From Cellulosimicrobium arenosum (lineage in GTDB: Bacteria; Actinomycetota; Actinomycetes; Actinomycetales; Cellulomonadaceae): a DNA stretch of 64,000 nucleotides. A model generated the notes under the pieces. It was not told where the DNA came from and searched no databases. It saw only the letters and a program-made list of their open reading frames with translations. The position numbers were made by a program, and so were the translations under genes. Location of the stretch: positions 62,001 through 126,000 of the forward strand of contig NZ_JACYHB010000012.1 in the NCBI RefSeq assembly GCF_014837295.1, given 5' to 3'. Of the stretch, positions 9,480 to 17,767 are shown piece after piece. Position 1 is the stretch's first letter, and the number at the start of each line of letters is the position of its first letter.

Positions 9480-12400
9480 ATGCACCCACGGCAGGAGCGC
9501 GCGGCGAGAGGCCGCGCGGCGCGACCAGTCAACCCACCCGATCGTCAGGCGACCGTCGCGCGCCGTGCGCTCGCCGTCGCGACCGCCGTCGGGATCGCGA
9601 TCGCCGGTACGGTCGTACCGGCCGGTGCCGCCGCCGGCACCGGCCCCGTCACCCCGACCCAGGAGAGCCCGAGCGCCGTGCCCACGACCTCCGTCGGCGA
9701 GAGCCGCAACACGTCGTTCGTCGAGCGCGACGGCTCGCGCCTCGTGCTCGACGGCGAGACGTTCCGCTTCAGCGGGACGAACATCTACTGGCTCGGGCTC
9801 GACGAGAACGTGCCGCCCGGCGTCGTCGACTACCCGACGTCGTTCCGCATCCGCGACGCTCTCGACACGGCCGCGAACCTCGGCGTGTCGGTCGTGCGCT
9901 CCCACATGCTCGCCTCCACCGGGACCGAGCTCGCGATCCTGCCCGCCCCGGAGGAGGGGTACGACGCCGAGGCGTTCGCGAGCATCGACTACGCGATCGC
10001 CTACGCCGGGTCGAAGGGCATCCGGCTGGTCCTGCCGCTCACCGACGAGTGGGCGTACTACCACGGCGGGCATCGTGACTTCGCGGCCCCGCACGGGTAC
10101 TGCACACCGATCGACATGTTCACGCCGTGCCCGCAGTTCTACTCCGACCCGGCCGTGGTCGCGGACTTCACCGACTACGTCCACCACGTCATGGACCACG
10201 TGAACCCGTACACGGGCCTCGCGCTCAAGGACGACCCGACGATCCTCGCGTGGGAGCTCGGCAACGAGCTCGAGGGCACGACGCCCGACTGGATCGAGCA
10301 CGTCGCGACCGAGATCTCCGAGCGCGCACCGCAGCAGCTCGTCGCGGCGGGGCGCCGGTTCTCCATCGACGAGGACACGCTCGCCTCCCCGCTGGTCGAC
10401 ATCGTCGACGTGCACTACTACCCGCCGACGGTCGCGAGCGTGCGGGCCGACGCCGCGAGGATCACCGACGCCGGGAAGGTGTACATCGCGGGGGAGTACG
10501 CCTCGACCGCCGCGACGCCGGAGCTCCTCGAGCCGCTCGCGGCCGAGCCCGACGTCACGGGCATGATGTTCTGGTCGCTCTTCGGGCACGACGACGCGTC
10601 CGGCCTCGTCCCGCACGACGACGGCTTCACGCTCCACTACCCGGGTACCGACGAGCGCATGCGCGGCAACGTCGCGGCGGTCCGCGCCTACTCGGCGGCG
10701 CTCGCGGGCGCGGGGATCCCGGTCGAGGTGGAGCAGCCGCTCGTCACGCGGGTGGGCAGCACGTACGGGTTCCACGAGGTCTCGTGGCGTGGCGCGGCGG
10801 GTGCGGCGACGTACCGGCTCGAGGGCGCGGACGTCGCCGCCGGCCAGCCGGCGGGCAGGTGGTCCGTCGTGGCCGACGGCCTGACCGACACGGGCGAGGC
10901 ATACCTCGACACCGCGACGGGCGGGGACGCGGCCTACCGGGTCGTGCCCGTCGGCGCGGACGGGACCGACGGGCCGGTGTCCGAGCCGGTCGTGGTCGCC
11001 GGCGGCGAGGACGTGCTCGTGGACCCGCTCGAGACGCAGCGCCCGCTCGCGGACCACGCCGGGCTGCGCGTGGTGCCCGACGGCGACGTCGCCCTCCTGG
11101 GCAGGTCCGACACCGGTGCCGGTGACGGCGCGGCGTACGCGGTGTGGGAGAACGTCGGCCTGCACCGCGCCGAGCTGCGCGTGCGCGCGGCCAGCGCAGA
11201 GCAGGCCGGGTCGCTCGTCCTGGCCACCAGCGTGGACGGCGAGACGTGGACGACGGCGCAGGCCGCCGTCGGACCGCAGGTGGACGGGACGTTCCGGGTC
11301 GGCGTCGAGGCCCCCGAGGCCACGCGGTTCCTTCGTGTGACCTGGCCCGACGGTGCGTCCGCGCGCCTCGAGCGCGTCACGCTGCGCTCGGCGCAGGACC
11401 TGCCGGTCGTCGACGACGCGCTCGCCGACCTCTCGCGAGCGAGCGCCGACGGGCCGGTCGGCCTGGACGCCGGCAGCCCGGAGCTGTTCGGCGGGGACAC
11501 GTCGCGGGCCAAGCGCGAGGCGCCGGGTGCGGCGTCGCTCACGTGGGAGGCGGCGGACCTCACGCGGCTGGAGGCGACCGGCTGGTACTGGCCGGACGCG
11601 GACCCCGCGCACGTGGCCTTCGAGGCCCGGGTGGACGGCGCGTGGCAGGCCGTCCAGGTCGAGGTGTCCGGTGCGCCCGGGACCGTCGGCGGGGCGTGGG
11701 GACGGTTCGCGTACGCGGCGCCGCTCCCGCCGGGGGCCGACGCCGTGCGGGTCGTCTGGCCCGCGGACGCGGCGCCCGAGTGGGCGCAGCAGCTCGGCGA
11801 CGTCCGGCTGTACGGGGCGGGCGGCGTGCTCGCCGCGCCCGGCGCGTTCGCGGCGCTCGCGCCCGAGGATGGCGCATCCGGTCTGCGCGGCACGCCGACG
11901 CTGCGGTGGGAGCCAGCCGCGCAGGCCGCGGCGTACCGCCTGACGCTCGCACCGGCCTCCGACCCCGGCACGCCGATCGTGTCCGCCGAGGTGCGCGGCG
12001 TGAGCCTGGCGCCCGACGTCGAGCTCGACCCCGCGACGTCGTACACGTGGCACGTCGAGGCGGTCAACGGCGCCGGGACCACCGGCATGACCGGCGGCGC
12101 GCGCTCCTTCCGGACGGAGGCGCTGCCGGACGAGCCGCTCGTCGTCGAGGACTACGAGGGCTTCGCCGACGACACCGCGCTCACCTCAGCGCACCGCGCG
12201 AACGCCGGGGGAGACGCCGTCACGACGACGCTCGTCGCCGGGCCTGACGGCGGTCAGGCGATGCACGTCGCCAGCACGCTCGCGTCGTCCGGCTACGCGG
12301 GTGTGACGCGGACGTTCGACGAGCCGCAGTCCTGGTGGGGCTACGAGGGCCTCGACCTGTGGCTCGACCGCTCCGGTCTCGGGGCCGGGCAGAACGTGAC

Positions 12401-12911
12401 CGTGCAGGTCGTGGCCGGCGGGCAGTACTGGGAGACCGTGCTGCCCGGTACCGGGCCGCAGCCCGCGGGGACCGTGCACGTGGCGTTCGACGACCTCGAG
12501 CTGCCGCCGTGGGCAGGCGGCGGCGGCCGTGCGGACCTGTCCACCGTCACGGAGCTGTCGTTCTACCTCGGCGGCAGCGGCCCGGCCGTGCTCGTCGTCG
12601 ACGACGTCCGCACGGCGGTCGCCGCGGCGGGAGCGCCGGAGGTGGCAGCGGAGGCGTCGGCCCGGTGCATGGCCGGGAAGGCGTACGTCGCCGTCCGGGC
12701 GACGAACGAGGGGGACGACCCTGTCTCCGTCACGCTCGCCACGTCGTACGGCACCAAGGCGTTCGCCGCGGTGGCCCCCGGGAAGAGCGCGTACCAGTCG
12801 TTCGCGGTGCGCCAGACGTCCGTGGCGGCGGGCACGGCGGTGGTGACCGTCGGCTCCGGCGCCGGAGCGGTCGACATCGACGCCGGCTACGCGGCGCTCG
12901 ACTGCGGCTGA
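9480..12911 (+). CDS. Secreted multidomain GH5 beta-mannanase
   Basis: The protein has 1143 residues. The signal peptide ends near residue 52 (VPAGAAA). The GH5-type catalytic barrel, residues about 75-410, has the acid/base Glu263 in ILAWELGNELEG, HYYPP at about 312, and the nucleophile Glu339 in VYIAGEYAST. This fits the GH5_7-like endo-mannanase/mannosidase group, but the exact linkage is not certain. Downstream are beta-sandwich modules of Fn3 and discoidin-like appearance (about 415-885). A jelly-roll carbohydrate-binding module of CBM11/CBM23 type follows (about 889-1050, opening DYEGFADD). An 85-residue C-terminal module (about 1059-1143) recurs in the GH26-esterase protein. The start ATG follows AAGGAG by 7 nt. 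No sortase or S-layer anchor is visible. Confidence 0.88.
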   Translation: MHPRQERAARGRAARPVNPPDRQATVARRALAVATAVGIAIAGTVVPAGAAAGTGPVTPTQESPSAVPTTSVGESRNTSFVERDGSRLVLDGETFRFSGTNIYWLGLDENVPPGVVDYPTSFRIRDALDTAANLGVSVVRSHMLASTGTELAILPAPEEGYDAEAFASIDYAIAYAGSKGIRLVLPLTDEWAYYHGGHRDFAAPHGYCTPIDMFTPCPQFYSDPAVVADFTDYVHHVMDHVNPYTGLALKDDPTILAWELGNELEGTTPDWIEHVATEISERAPQQLVAAGRRFSIDEDTLASPLVDIVDVHYYPPTVASVRADAARITDAGKVYIAGEYASTAATPELLEPLAAEPDVTGMMFWSLFGHDDASGLVPHDDGFTLHYPGTDERMRGNVAAVRAYSAALAGAGIPVEVEQPLVTRVGSTYGFHEVSWRGAAGAATYRLEGADVAAGQPAGRWSVVADGLTDTGEAYLDTATGGDAAYRVVPVGADGTDGPVSEPVVVAGGEDVLVDPLETQRPLADHAGLRVVPDGDVALLGRSDTGAGDGAAYAVWENVGLHRAELRVRAASAEQAGSLVLATSVDGETWTTAQAAVGPQVDGTFRVGVEAPEATRFLRVTWPDGASARLERVTLRSAQDLPVVDDALADLSRASADGPVGLDAGSPELFGGDTSRAKREAPGAASLTWEAADLTRLEATGWYWPDADPAHVAFEARVDGAWQAVQVEVSGAPGTVGGAWGRFAYAAPLPPGADAVRVVWPADAAPEWAQQLGDVRLYGAGGVLAAPGAFAALAPEDGASGLRGTPTLRWEPAAQAAAYRLTLAPASDPGTPIVSAEVRGVSLAPDVELDPATSYTWHVEAVNGAGTTGMTGGARSFRTEALPDEPLVVEDYEGFADDTALTSAHRANAGGDAVTTTLVAGPDGGQAMHVASTLASSGYAGVTRTFDEPQSWWGYEGLDLWLDRSGLGAGQNVTVQVVAGGQYWETVLPGTGPQPAGTVHVAFDDLELPPWAGGGGRADLSTVTELSFYLGGSGPAVLVVDDVRTAVAAAGAPEVAAEASARCMAGKAYVAVRATNEGDDPVSVTLATSYGTKAFAAVAPGKSAYQSFAVRQTSVAAGTAVVTVGSGAGAVDIDAGYAALDCG

Positions 12912-12939
12912 CGACTCCGCACCGGGGCTCCGCCCCGGG

Positions 12940-12971
12940 CGATGCCCCCGTCCGTCCGGACGGGGGCATCG
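12940..12971. terminator. Hairpin terminator after the GH5 mannanase gene
   Basis: GATGCCCCCGTCC at 12941-12953 pairs perfectly with 12958-12970, extended by one more C-G pair outward. It stands between the mannanase stop and the leaderless promoter of the exporter gene. Confidence 0.75.
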
Positions 12972-12988
12972 TCGTGCCCGGTCGGGCC

Positions 12989-12994
12989 TATCCT
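12989..12994 (+). promoter_or_regulatory. -10 box of a leaderless promoter (TATCCT)
   Basis: TATCCT ends 7 nt before the ATG at 13002 and no ribosome binding site intervenes. This also fixes the start of the exporter, since the longer upstream reading runs into the terminator hairpin. Confidence 0.6.
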
Positions 12995-13001
12995 GTGGAC
13001 C

Positions 13002-13625
13002 ATGGCGTGGTCGGTCTGGACGACCCTGGCGGCCGCCGGGGTGCTCGTCTCGCTCACGCCGGGCGCCGGCGCGGTCAACACGATGTCCAACTCGATCGGT
13101 GTCGGGTGGGCGCGCTCGATCTGGGGGATCCTCGGCCAGCAGCTCGCCCTCGTGGTGCACGTCCTCGTCGTGGCGGCCGGTGTCGGCGTGCTGGTCGCGG
13201 GCTCTCCGGTCCTGTTCGCGGTCGTCCGCTACGCCGGTGCCGGCTACCTCGTCTACCTCGGGATCCGGCAGTGGCGAGCGCGCCCGCGGGACGACGGCGG
13301 TGCTGACGTCGCGCGCAGGACCGAGTCGCGTCTGTCGATGGTGCGCCGCGGTCTTCTCGTGAACCTCACGAACCCGAAGGCGGTCGTCTTCTTCCTCGCG
13401 TTCATCCCGCAGTTCGTCCGACCGGACCGCCCGCTGCTGCCGCAGTACGTCGTGCTCGGGGTGACCGTCGTCGTGATCGACGTCCTCGTCATGTGGTTCT
13501 TCTTCGCCACGGCCGCCACGGGCCTGCGGCGGCTGACCCGCGAACCGCGCGGGCAGCGCGCGGTCGACAGGCTCTTCGGGAGCCTCTTCGTCGGGGTGGG
13601 CGTGCTCCTCGCGGCGGTGCACTGA
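13002..13625 (+). CDS. LysE/RhtB-family amino-acid exporter
   Basis: The protein has 207 residues, the standard size for RhtB-type exporters. Five to six hydrophobic segments are visible. The family N-terminal motif appears as LVSLTPGAGAVNTMSNSIGVG, where the conserved Pro-Gly pair in the first helix is typical. The middle has GYLVYLGIRQWRAR and LLVNLTNPKAVVFFLAFIPQF, the latter being the most conserved LysE/RhtB segment. The family exports amino acids such as threonine or homoserine; the substrate cannot be read from sequence. It sits between mannanase genes, but its leaderless promoter and flanking terminators suggest an independent unit. Confidence 0.87.
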   Translation: MAWSVWTTLAAAGVLVSLTPGAGAVNTMSNSIGVGWARSIWGILGQQLALVVHVLVVAAGVGVLVAGSPVLFAVVRYAGAGYLVYLGIRQWRARPRDDGGADVARRTESRLSMVRRGLLVNLTNPKAVVFFLAFIPQFVRPDRPLLPQYVVLGVTVVVIDVLVMWFFFATAATGLRRLTREPRGQRAVDRLFGSLFVGVGVLLAAVH

Positions 13626-13630
13626 CGCGA

Positions 13631-13668
13631 CGACGCCCCCACCGCCCGGGTGGGCGGCGGGGGCGTCG
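13631..13668. terminator. Bidirectional hairpin terminator
   Basis: A 17-bp stem with a single A-C mismatch and a GGGT loop (13631-13647 with 13652-13668) lies between the converging exporter and GH26-esterase genes. Confidence 0.78.
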
Positions 13669-13718
13669 GCGTCATTGCGCGACGGCAGGTCGTGCGCGAC
13701 GTGCGGGAAGGTCGGACG

Positions 13719-16700
13719 CTACCCGCAGGTCACCGCGCCGTAGTCGGCCTCGACCACCACCTCGTCGTGGGGGCCGGTCGAGGTGCCGGTCGCCGTGACG
13801 GTCGCTGCGCCGTCGGGCACGGAGGACGCGCGGACGGCGAACGACTGGTACGCGTTCTGCCCCGGGGCGACGCCCGTGAACGTCCTGCTCCCGTACGGCG
13901 TGGTGAGCGTGACGTCCACGGCCGAGTCGCCCGCGTTGGTCGCCCGGACGGCGACGTACGCCTTCCCGGCCAGGCAGCGGGCCGACGCGTCGACCTCGAC
14001 CTCCGGCGCCGGTGCCCCGGCGTCGCGCGACTGGTCGAACAGCCAGTCGAGCACGACCGGGTTGGAGTACGTCGGGATCCACGACGAGTGCGGGTACGCG
14101 AGCCGGTCCGGCGTGCCGGTCGTGCCCGGCGTGTACGCGGTGTGGAGCACCTCGCTGCCTGCCGCTCGCGCCTCGTCCCACAGGGCCTGCGCCTCGGCCG
14201 ACGCCTCGTCGCGCGGGAGGTTGCCCGCCCACTCGCCGCGCGTCACGACGGCGCCTGCCCGCTCGAGCCCGTCGAGCGCGGTGAGCGTGAGGCCGTACGG
14301 CGCCGTCGGGTCGTCGATCGCATGGTGCACCCAGACCGGCAGGTCCTCGATCTGCGCGGTGAGGTCCGCGGACTCGCCGCCCGCCACGAGCAGCGCGCCC
14401 GCGAACAGGTCCGGATTCTCGGCGAGCAGCGGCCAGCTCGCGCGCGAGCCGCGCGAGAGCCCGGTGAGGTAGACGCGGTCGGGGTCGACGGGATACCTGT
14501 CGATCATGTCCTCGACCATCCCGACGAGCGCCTGCCGCCCGCTCGGGGTCAGCCAGTCCTGGTCGGGCGCGCGCTGCGGCGACAGGACGAACGCGGGGTC
14601 GTCGCCCTGTCGCGCCGGGTCCGCGAACGCGACCGAGAGCTGGTTCCCGACGAGCTGGGCCGTGTTGTCCGTCCCCGTCTCGCCCGTCCCGTGCAGGGTC
14701 AGCACGAGGGGGTAGAGCTCGTCCGTGGCCGGGTCCTCCCGCACCGCCTCCGGCGTGAAGAGCCGGTACCGGAACGTGTCGCCCGGTCCGTCCCAGCGGT
14801 CCGCCGTGTACTCGTCCACGACCGGGGAGATCACCGCCGACGCGTCCGCGGCCCCACCGCCCGCGACCGTCACGTCGCCGAGCGTCACCCCACCGACCTG
14901 GCGCACCGAGTACGCGTCGGTGAGGTCGTAGAGCTGCGTGGTGCCCTCGTAGAACGTCCCCGCCGCGTTCGCGTCGGACGTGTCGAGCTCCAGCACGACC
15001 CACTCGCCGGCGCTCGGTCCGGCCCCGGGGGCGGCGTCGGGCACGTCGCTCGTCACCGCTCGCACGACGGTGCGCGGCCCGTCCGACGTCGTGCCCGGCG
15101 TCGGGCCGTCGAGGTCGGCCCGGACGGCGAAGGCCGCGGGGTCGAGCTCGCTCGCGGGCAGCTCCTGCGAGTACCGCACGGCCAGCGCGCTCACCTCGTA
15201 GCCGTGCGGGTTCACGACGCCGACGACGCGCGCGTCCACGATCTCGGGTCCGGCGTCCCCGCCGTCGCCCCGTGACGCGAAGCGCGGCATCCCGGCCGCG
15301 CCGATGCTGTGCGCGTAGAACTCCTCCATCGCCTGCGGCGTGTTGTAGTTCCACGTCCGCGCGCCCCACGGCATCGCGAGCGACCAGTCGGGCTGGGCCG
15401 CGACCTCGTCCTGCGTCGGGAAGACGAACGTCTCCCCGATCATCATCGGCTTGCCGTCGCGCTGGGCGATCTGCTGCGCCTGCTCGTAGTGGCGCGGCTG
15501 GTAGCCCTCGACGTCGTAGAAGTCGACCGAGAGCACGTCGTAGTAGTCGGCGCCCGGGCTGAAGCTCGACCAGTCGTTCGCGTCGTACTCGGCGAGACCG
15601 CCGTCGAGGCCCTCGTAGCGGTCGAACTTCGCGTCGCCGTCGGCGAACCCGTAGTCGTCCGGCAGGTCCTGGACGTTCCAGACCCACACGATGTTGGACA
15701 GGCCCTTGTCCTGCTCGAGGTAGTCGTGGAACATCCGGTAGAGCCCCGCGCTGCCGTCGGTGCCGGGACGCCCGCCCCACCAGAACACGTGCTGGTTCAT
15801 CTCGTGGAACGGGCGGAGCATGACCGTCACCCCGCGGTCCTCGAGCTGCTGGAGGTAGCGCGCGTACTCGTCCATGCGCTCCTTCCAGCTCTCGTTCAGC
15901 GGCGTGCCGTAGGTCATGAGCTCGTCCCACTGGTCCGCGTACAGGTACGAGTAGATGCGGTTGGGGCTCGGCAGCGTCTCGTGCGCCTGGTCGCCGCCCC
16001 AGCCGCCCTCGGCCTCCTGGGCGACCGTGTACTGCGGGGGCGAGACGTGGAACATGATCTGCACGAGGTTCCCCTCGTCCCACTGCCGCGCGACCTCGTC
16101 GATCATCTGCTGGCGGTACGGGACCGTCTGGCCGGTGAGGAAGTCCGCGCTGTACAGCGCCGGGTACACGCCGAACTCGTTCGCGACGCGCTGGTGCAGC
16201 GAGTCCTGCGCGCTCGCGTACGACTGGTCGTGGTGCATCGCGGACAGCATGCCGGTACCCGTGATCTGGTCCAGGTAGTCGACGACGTCGACCGGCGCGG
16301 GCAGGTCGGTGACGGTCACGTCGAGGTGGGTGCCGACGTCGACGGTGAACGTCGTGCCGACCCCGCCGTCGGGCGCGGGGGCGAAGAGCCGCACCTCGTG
16401 GAGGTCGACGCCGACCGTCCCGGTGGCCCGGAAGTCGCCCTTGGGCACGGGGCGGGTCGCGTCGTGCAGGACCGCCTGGTCGTCCGAGGCCCACATGGCC
16501 TGCACGATCCGCGCTCCGGCGGGGAGCGTCGCGTGCTCGTTCAGCACGGTGAGCAGGTTCGTCGCGCCGTCGGTGCTCAGGTCGGTCTGCGGGAAGGAGA
16601 CGGCGGGTGCCTCCGGGAGCTCGTCGAGGAGCAGGTCGATCTCGTCGACCACGATGGTGCCTCCGCTCTGGCCGGGCGCACCGGCGACCTGGTTGACGTA

Positions 16701-17270
16701 GAGCGCGAACGACGCGATGCCGCTCGTGCGCAGCGTGCCGGTGCCGGACTTGGGCCGGAAGTCCTCGATCGGGACGGTGACGTGCTGGGGTTCGGTCGAC
16801 GTGGCGTCGAAGCCGTCGACGTCGTTCAGGTGCGCCTCGTACGACGCGCCGTCGCTGAGCTGGAGCAGCACGTCCTGACCCGGTGTGCCGTTCGTGATCC
16901 ACAGCTCGAGCGCCTGCAGCCCCGGCCAGTAGCCGTCGACCGCGCGCGAGCGGCCGGAGTAGCCGCTCGTGAACGAGTAGTCGAACCGCATCGCGGAGCC
17001 GGTGGCGGTGCCGTCGGTGCCGTCGGCCGGGAACGGCGAGTCGACGAGCGTCGCCGTGCTCGCCCCGCCGTTGGAGTTGCGCACGTACGTGGCACCGAGC
17101 GCGGCATCGTCGGCGTAGCCCTCGAAGTCGTCGAGGCTCAGCCGGGCGGGCTCGGCCGTGGCCGCCGGGCCGTCGTCCGGCGCGGCGGCGTGCGCGGGCG
17201 CCGCCGTGAGGGTGGCCGTCGCCAGGAGGGCCAGGGCCGCGAGCGCGGCCGGTGGTCGTCGTCGGGACAT
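13719..17270 (-). CDS. Secreted bifunctional GH26 mannanase - serine esterase
   Basis: The protein has 1183 residues with a clear signal peptide (cleavage near AHA, 28). In order it has: a jelly-roll CBM of CBM11/23 type, about 45-220, opening LDDFEGYADD; a GH26 domain, about 325-660, with acid/base Glu490 in LRPFHEMNQHVFWWGG and nucleophile Glu613 in MMIGETF; and a beta-rich Ig-like segment, about 675-815. An alpha/beta-hydrolase follows, about 825-1085: YPLVLTLHGTGE, nucleophile Ser939 in YLTGLSRGS, a probable acid at Asp986/987 and His1061 in YPHSSW. This resembles the esterase-PHB/CE1-like group. The last 85 residues repeat the C-terminal module of the GH5 mannanase. A combined endo-mannanase and deacetylase is the natural reading. 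The start is supported by AAGGAG 7 nt upstream. Confidence 0.88.
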   Translation of the reverse strand: MSRRRPPAALAALALLATATLTAAPAHAAAPDDGPAATAEPARLSLDDFEGYADDAALGATYVRNSNGGASTATLVDSPFPADGTDGTATGSAMRFDYSFTSGYSGRSRAVDGYWPGLQALELWITNGTPGQDVLLQLSDGASYEAHLNDVDGFDATSTEPQHVTVPIEDFRPKSGTGTLRTSGIASFALYVNQVAGAPGQSGGTIVVDEIDLLLDELPEAPAVSFPQTDLSTDGATNLLTVLNEHATLPAGARIVQAMWASDDQAVLHDATRPVPKGDFRATGTVGVDLHEVRLFAPAPDGGVGTTFTVDVGTHLDVTVTDLPAPVDVVDYLDQITGTGMLSAMHHDQSYASAQDSLHQRVANEFGVYPALYSADFLTGQTVPYRQQMIDEVARQWDEGNLVQIMFHVSPPQYTVAQEAEGGWGGDQAHETLPSPNRIYSYLYADQWDELMTYGTPLNESWKERMDEYARYLQQLEDRGVTVMLRPFHEMNQHVFWWGGRPGTDGSAGLYRMFHDYLEQDKGLSNIVWVWNVQDLPDDYGFADGDAKFDRYEGLDGGLAEYDANDWSSFSPGADYYDVLSVDFYDVEGYQPRHYEQAQQIAQRDGKPMMIGETFVFPTQDEVAAQPDWSLAMPWGARTWNYNTPQAMEEFYAHSIGAAGMPRFASRGDGGDAGPEIVDARVVGVVNPHGYEVSALAVRYSQELPASELDPAAFAVRADLDGPTPGTTSDGPRTVVRAVTSDVPDAAPGAGPSAGEWVVLELDTSDANAAGTFYEGTTQLYDLTDAYSVRQVGGVTLGDVTVAGGGAADASAVISPVVDEYTADRWDGPGDTFRYRLFTPEAVREDPATDELYPLVLTLHGTGETGTDNTAQLVGNQLSVAFADPARQGDDPAFVLSPQRAPDQDWLTPSGRQALVGMVEDMIDRYPVDPDRVYLTGLSRGSRASWPLLAENPDLFAGALLVAGGESADLTAQIEDLPVWVHHAIDDPTAPYGLTLTALDGLERAGAVVTRGEWAGNLPRDEASAEAQALWDEARAAGSEVLHTAYTPGTTGTPDRLAYPHSSWIPTYSNPVVLDWLFDQSRDAGAPAPEVEVDASARCLAGKAYVAVRATNAGDSAVDVTLTTPYGSRTFTGVAPGQNAYQSFAVRASSVPDGAATVTATGTSTGPHDEVVVEADYGAVTCG

Positions 17271-17307
17271 GCGGGACTCCTTCGTCCGAGGGTTCTGGTC
17301 GTCCGGA

Positions 17308-17344
17308 CGCTACGGCCGTCGATGACCATGTGTCAACGCTGACA
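17308..17344 (-). promoter_or_regulatory. GH26-esterase promoter with overlapping operator
   Basis: Read leftward, TTGACA (17336-17331) is followed after 18 bp by TAGCGT (17312-17307). The -35 is one half of the palindrome TGTCAACGCTGACA (17331-17344). Its architecture matches the GH5 mannanase promoter at 9395-9432, so the two genes are probably repressed by the same LacI-type protein. Confidence 0.65.
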
Positions 17345-17760
17345 TGATGATTCGTCGAGTAGACAAACTGGACTCTCGAAGTTCTCTGCTCTCGGAGCTC
17401 ACAGCCAGAGAATGCGGCCATGACAACGTCCGACACGGTGGGGCCGCTTCGCGAGGTAGTACCGCAGTCCGCCGAAGTAGTACCGCAGCCCGGCGAGGTA
17501 GTACCTGGATCCGCGGAAGGAGTCCGTGGTCGGTCGCACGGGCGAGCGGCGCGTGTCGCGCCCTGCATCCGCGCGTGTGCCCGACGCCGCGGGCCCGCCT
17601 CGTCGGAACGTGGCGGCCGGCGTCGGGCCGGGTCGATGTCGACGGCGTTCGCTCGCCATCTCCCTGGCGCAGCGACACCACGTCGCGGGGCTGCGGTACT
17701 ACTTCGCGGTATCGGGCTGTTGCTTCGCGGGCTGCGGTACTACGTCGGCGGACTGCGGTA
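17345..17760. other. Intergenic region carrying two repeat arrays, no supported gene
   Basis: This is the gap between the GH26-esterase gene and the lacI gene that ends at 17761. It contains two arrays of the 21-bp repeat in opposite orientation (17453-17505 and 17695-17767), separated by about 190 bp with no recognisable content. An open frame from 17420 passes through both arrays and into antisense of lacI. It encodes only repeat-derived heptads (EVVPQSA) and Arg/Pro-rich shadow sequence, so I do not call it a gene. Confidence 0.6.
17453..17505 (+). repeat. 21-bp-period tandem repeat array A (3 units)
   Basis: Cores at 17453-17463 (GAGGTAGTACC), 17474-17484 (GAAGTAGTACC) and 17495-17505 (GAGGTAGTACC) are spaced exactly 21 bp apart; spacers resemble GCAGTCCGCC. 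This is the only array not directly 3' of a same-strand gene. It is inverted relative to array B. Confidence 0.85.
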
Positions 17761-17767
17761 CTACTTC
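17695..17767 (-). repeat. 21-bp-period tandem repeat array B (3 clear units plus 1 degenerate)
   Basis: Inverted cores (GGTACTACYTC type) lie at 17757-17767, 17736-17746 and 17695-17705. A decayed unit around 17716-17726 fills the 41-bp gap. On the minus strand the array starts inside the end of lacI: the TAG stop at 17763-17761 is part of the first core. Confidence 0.85.
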
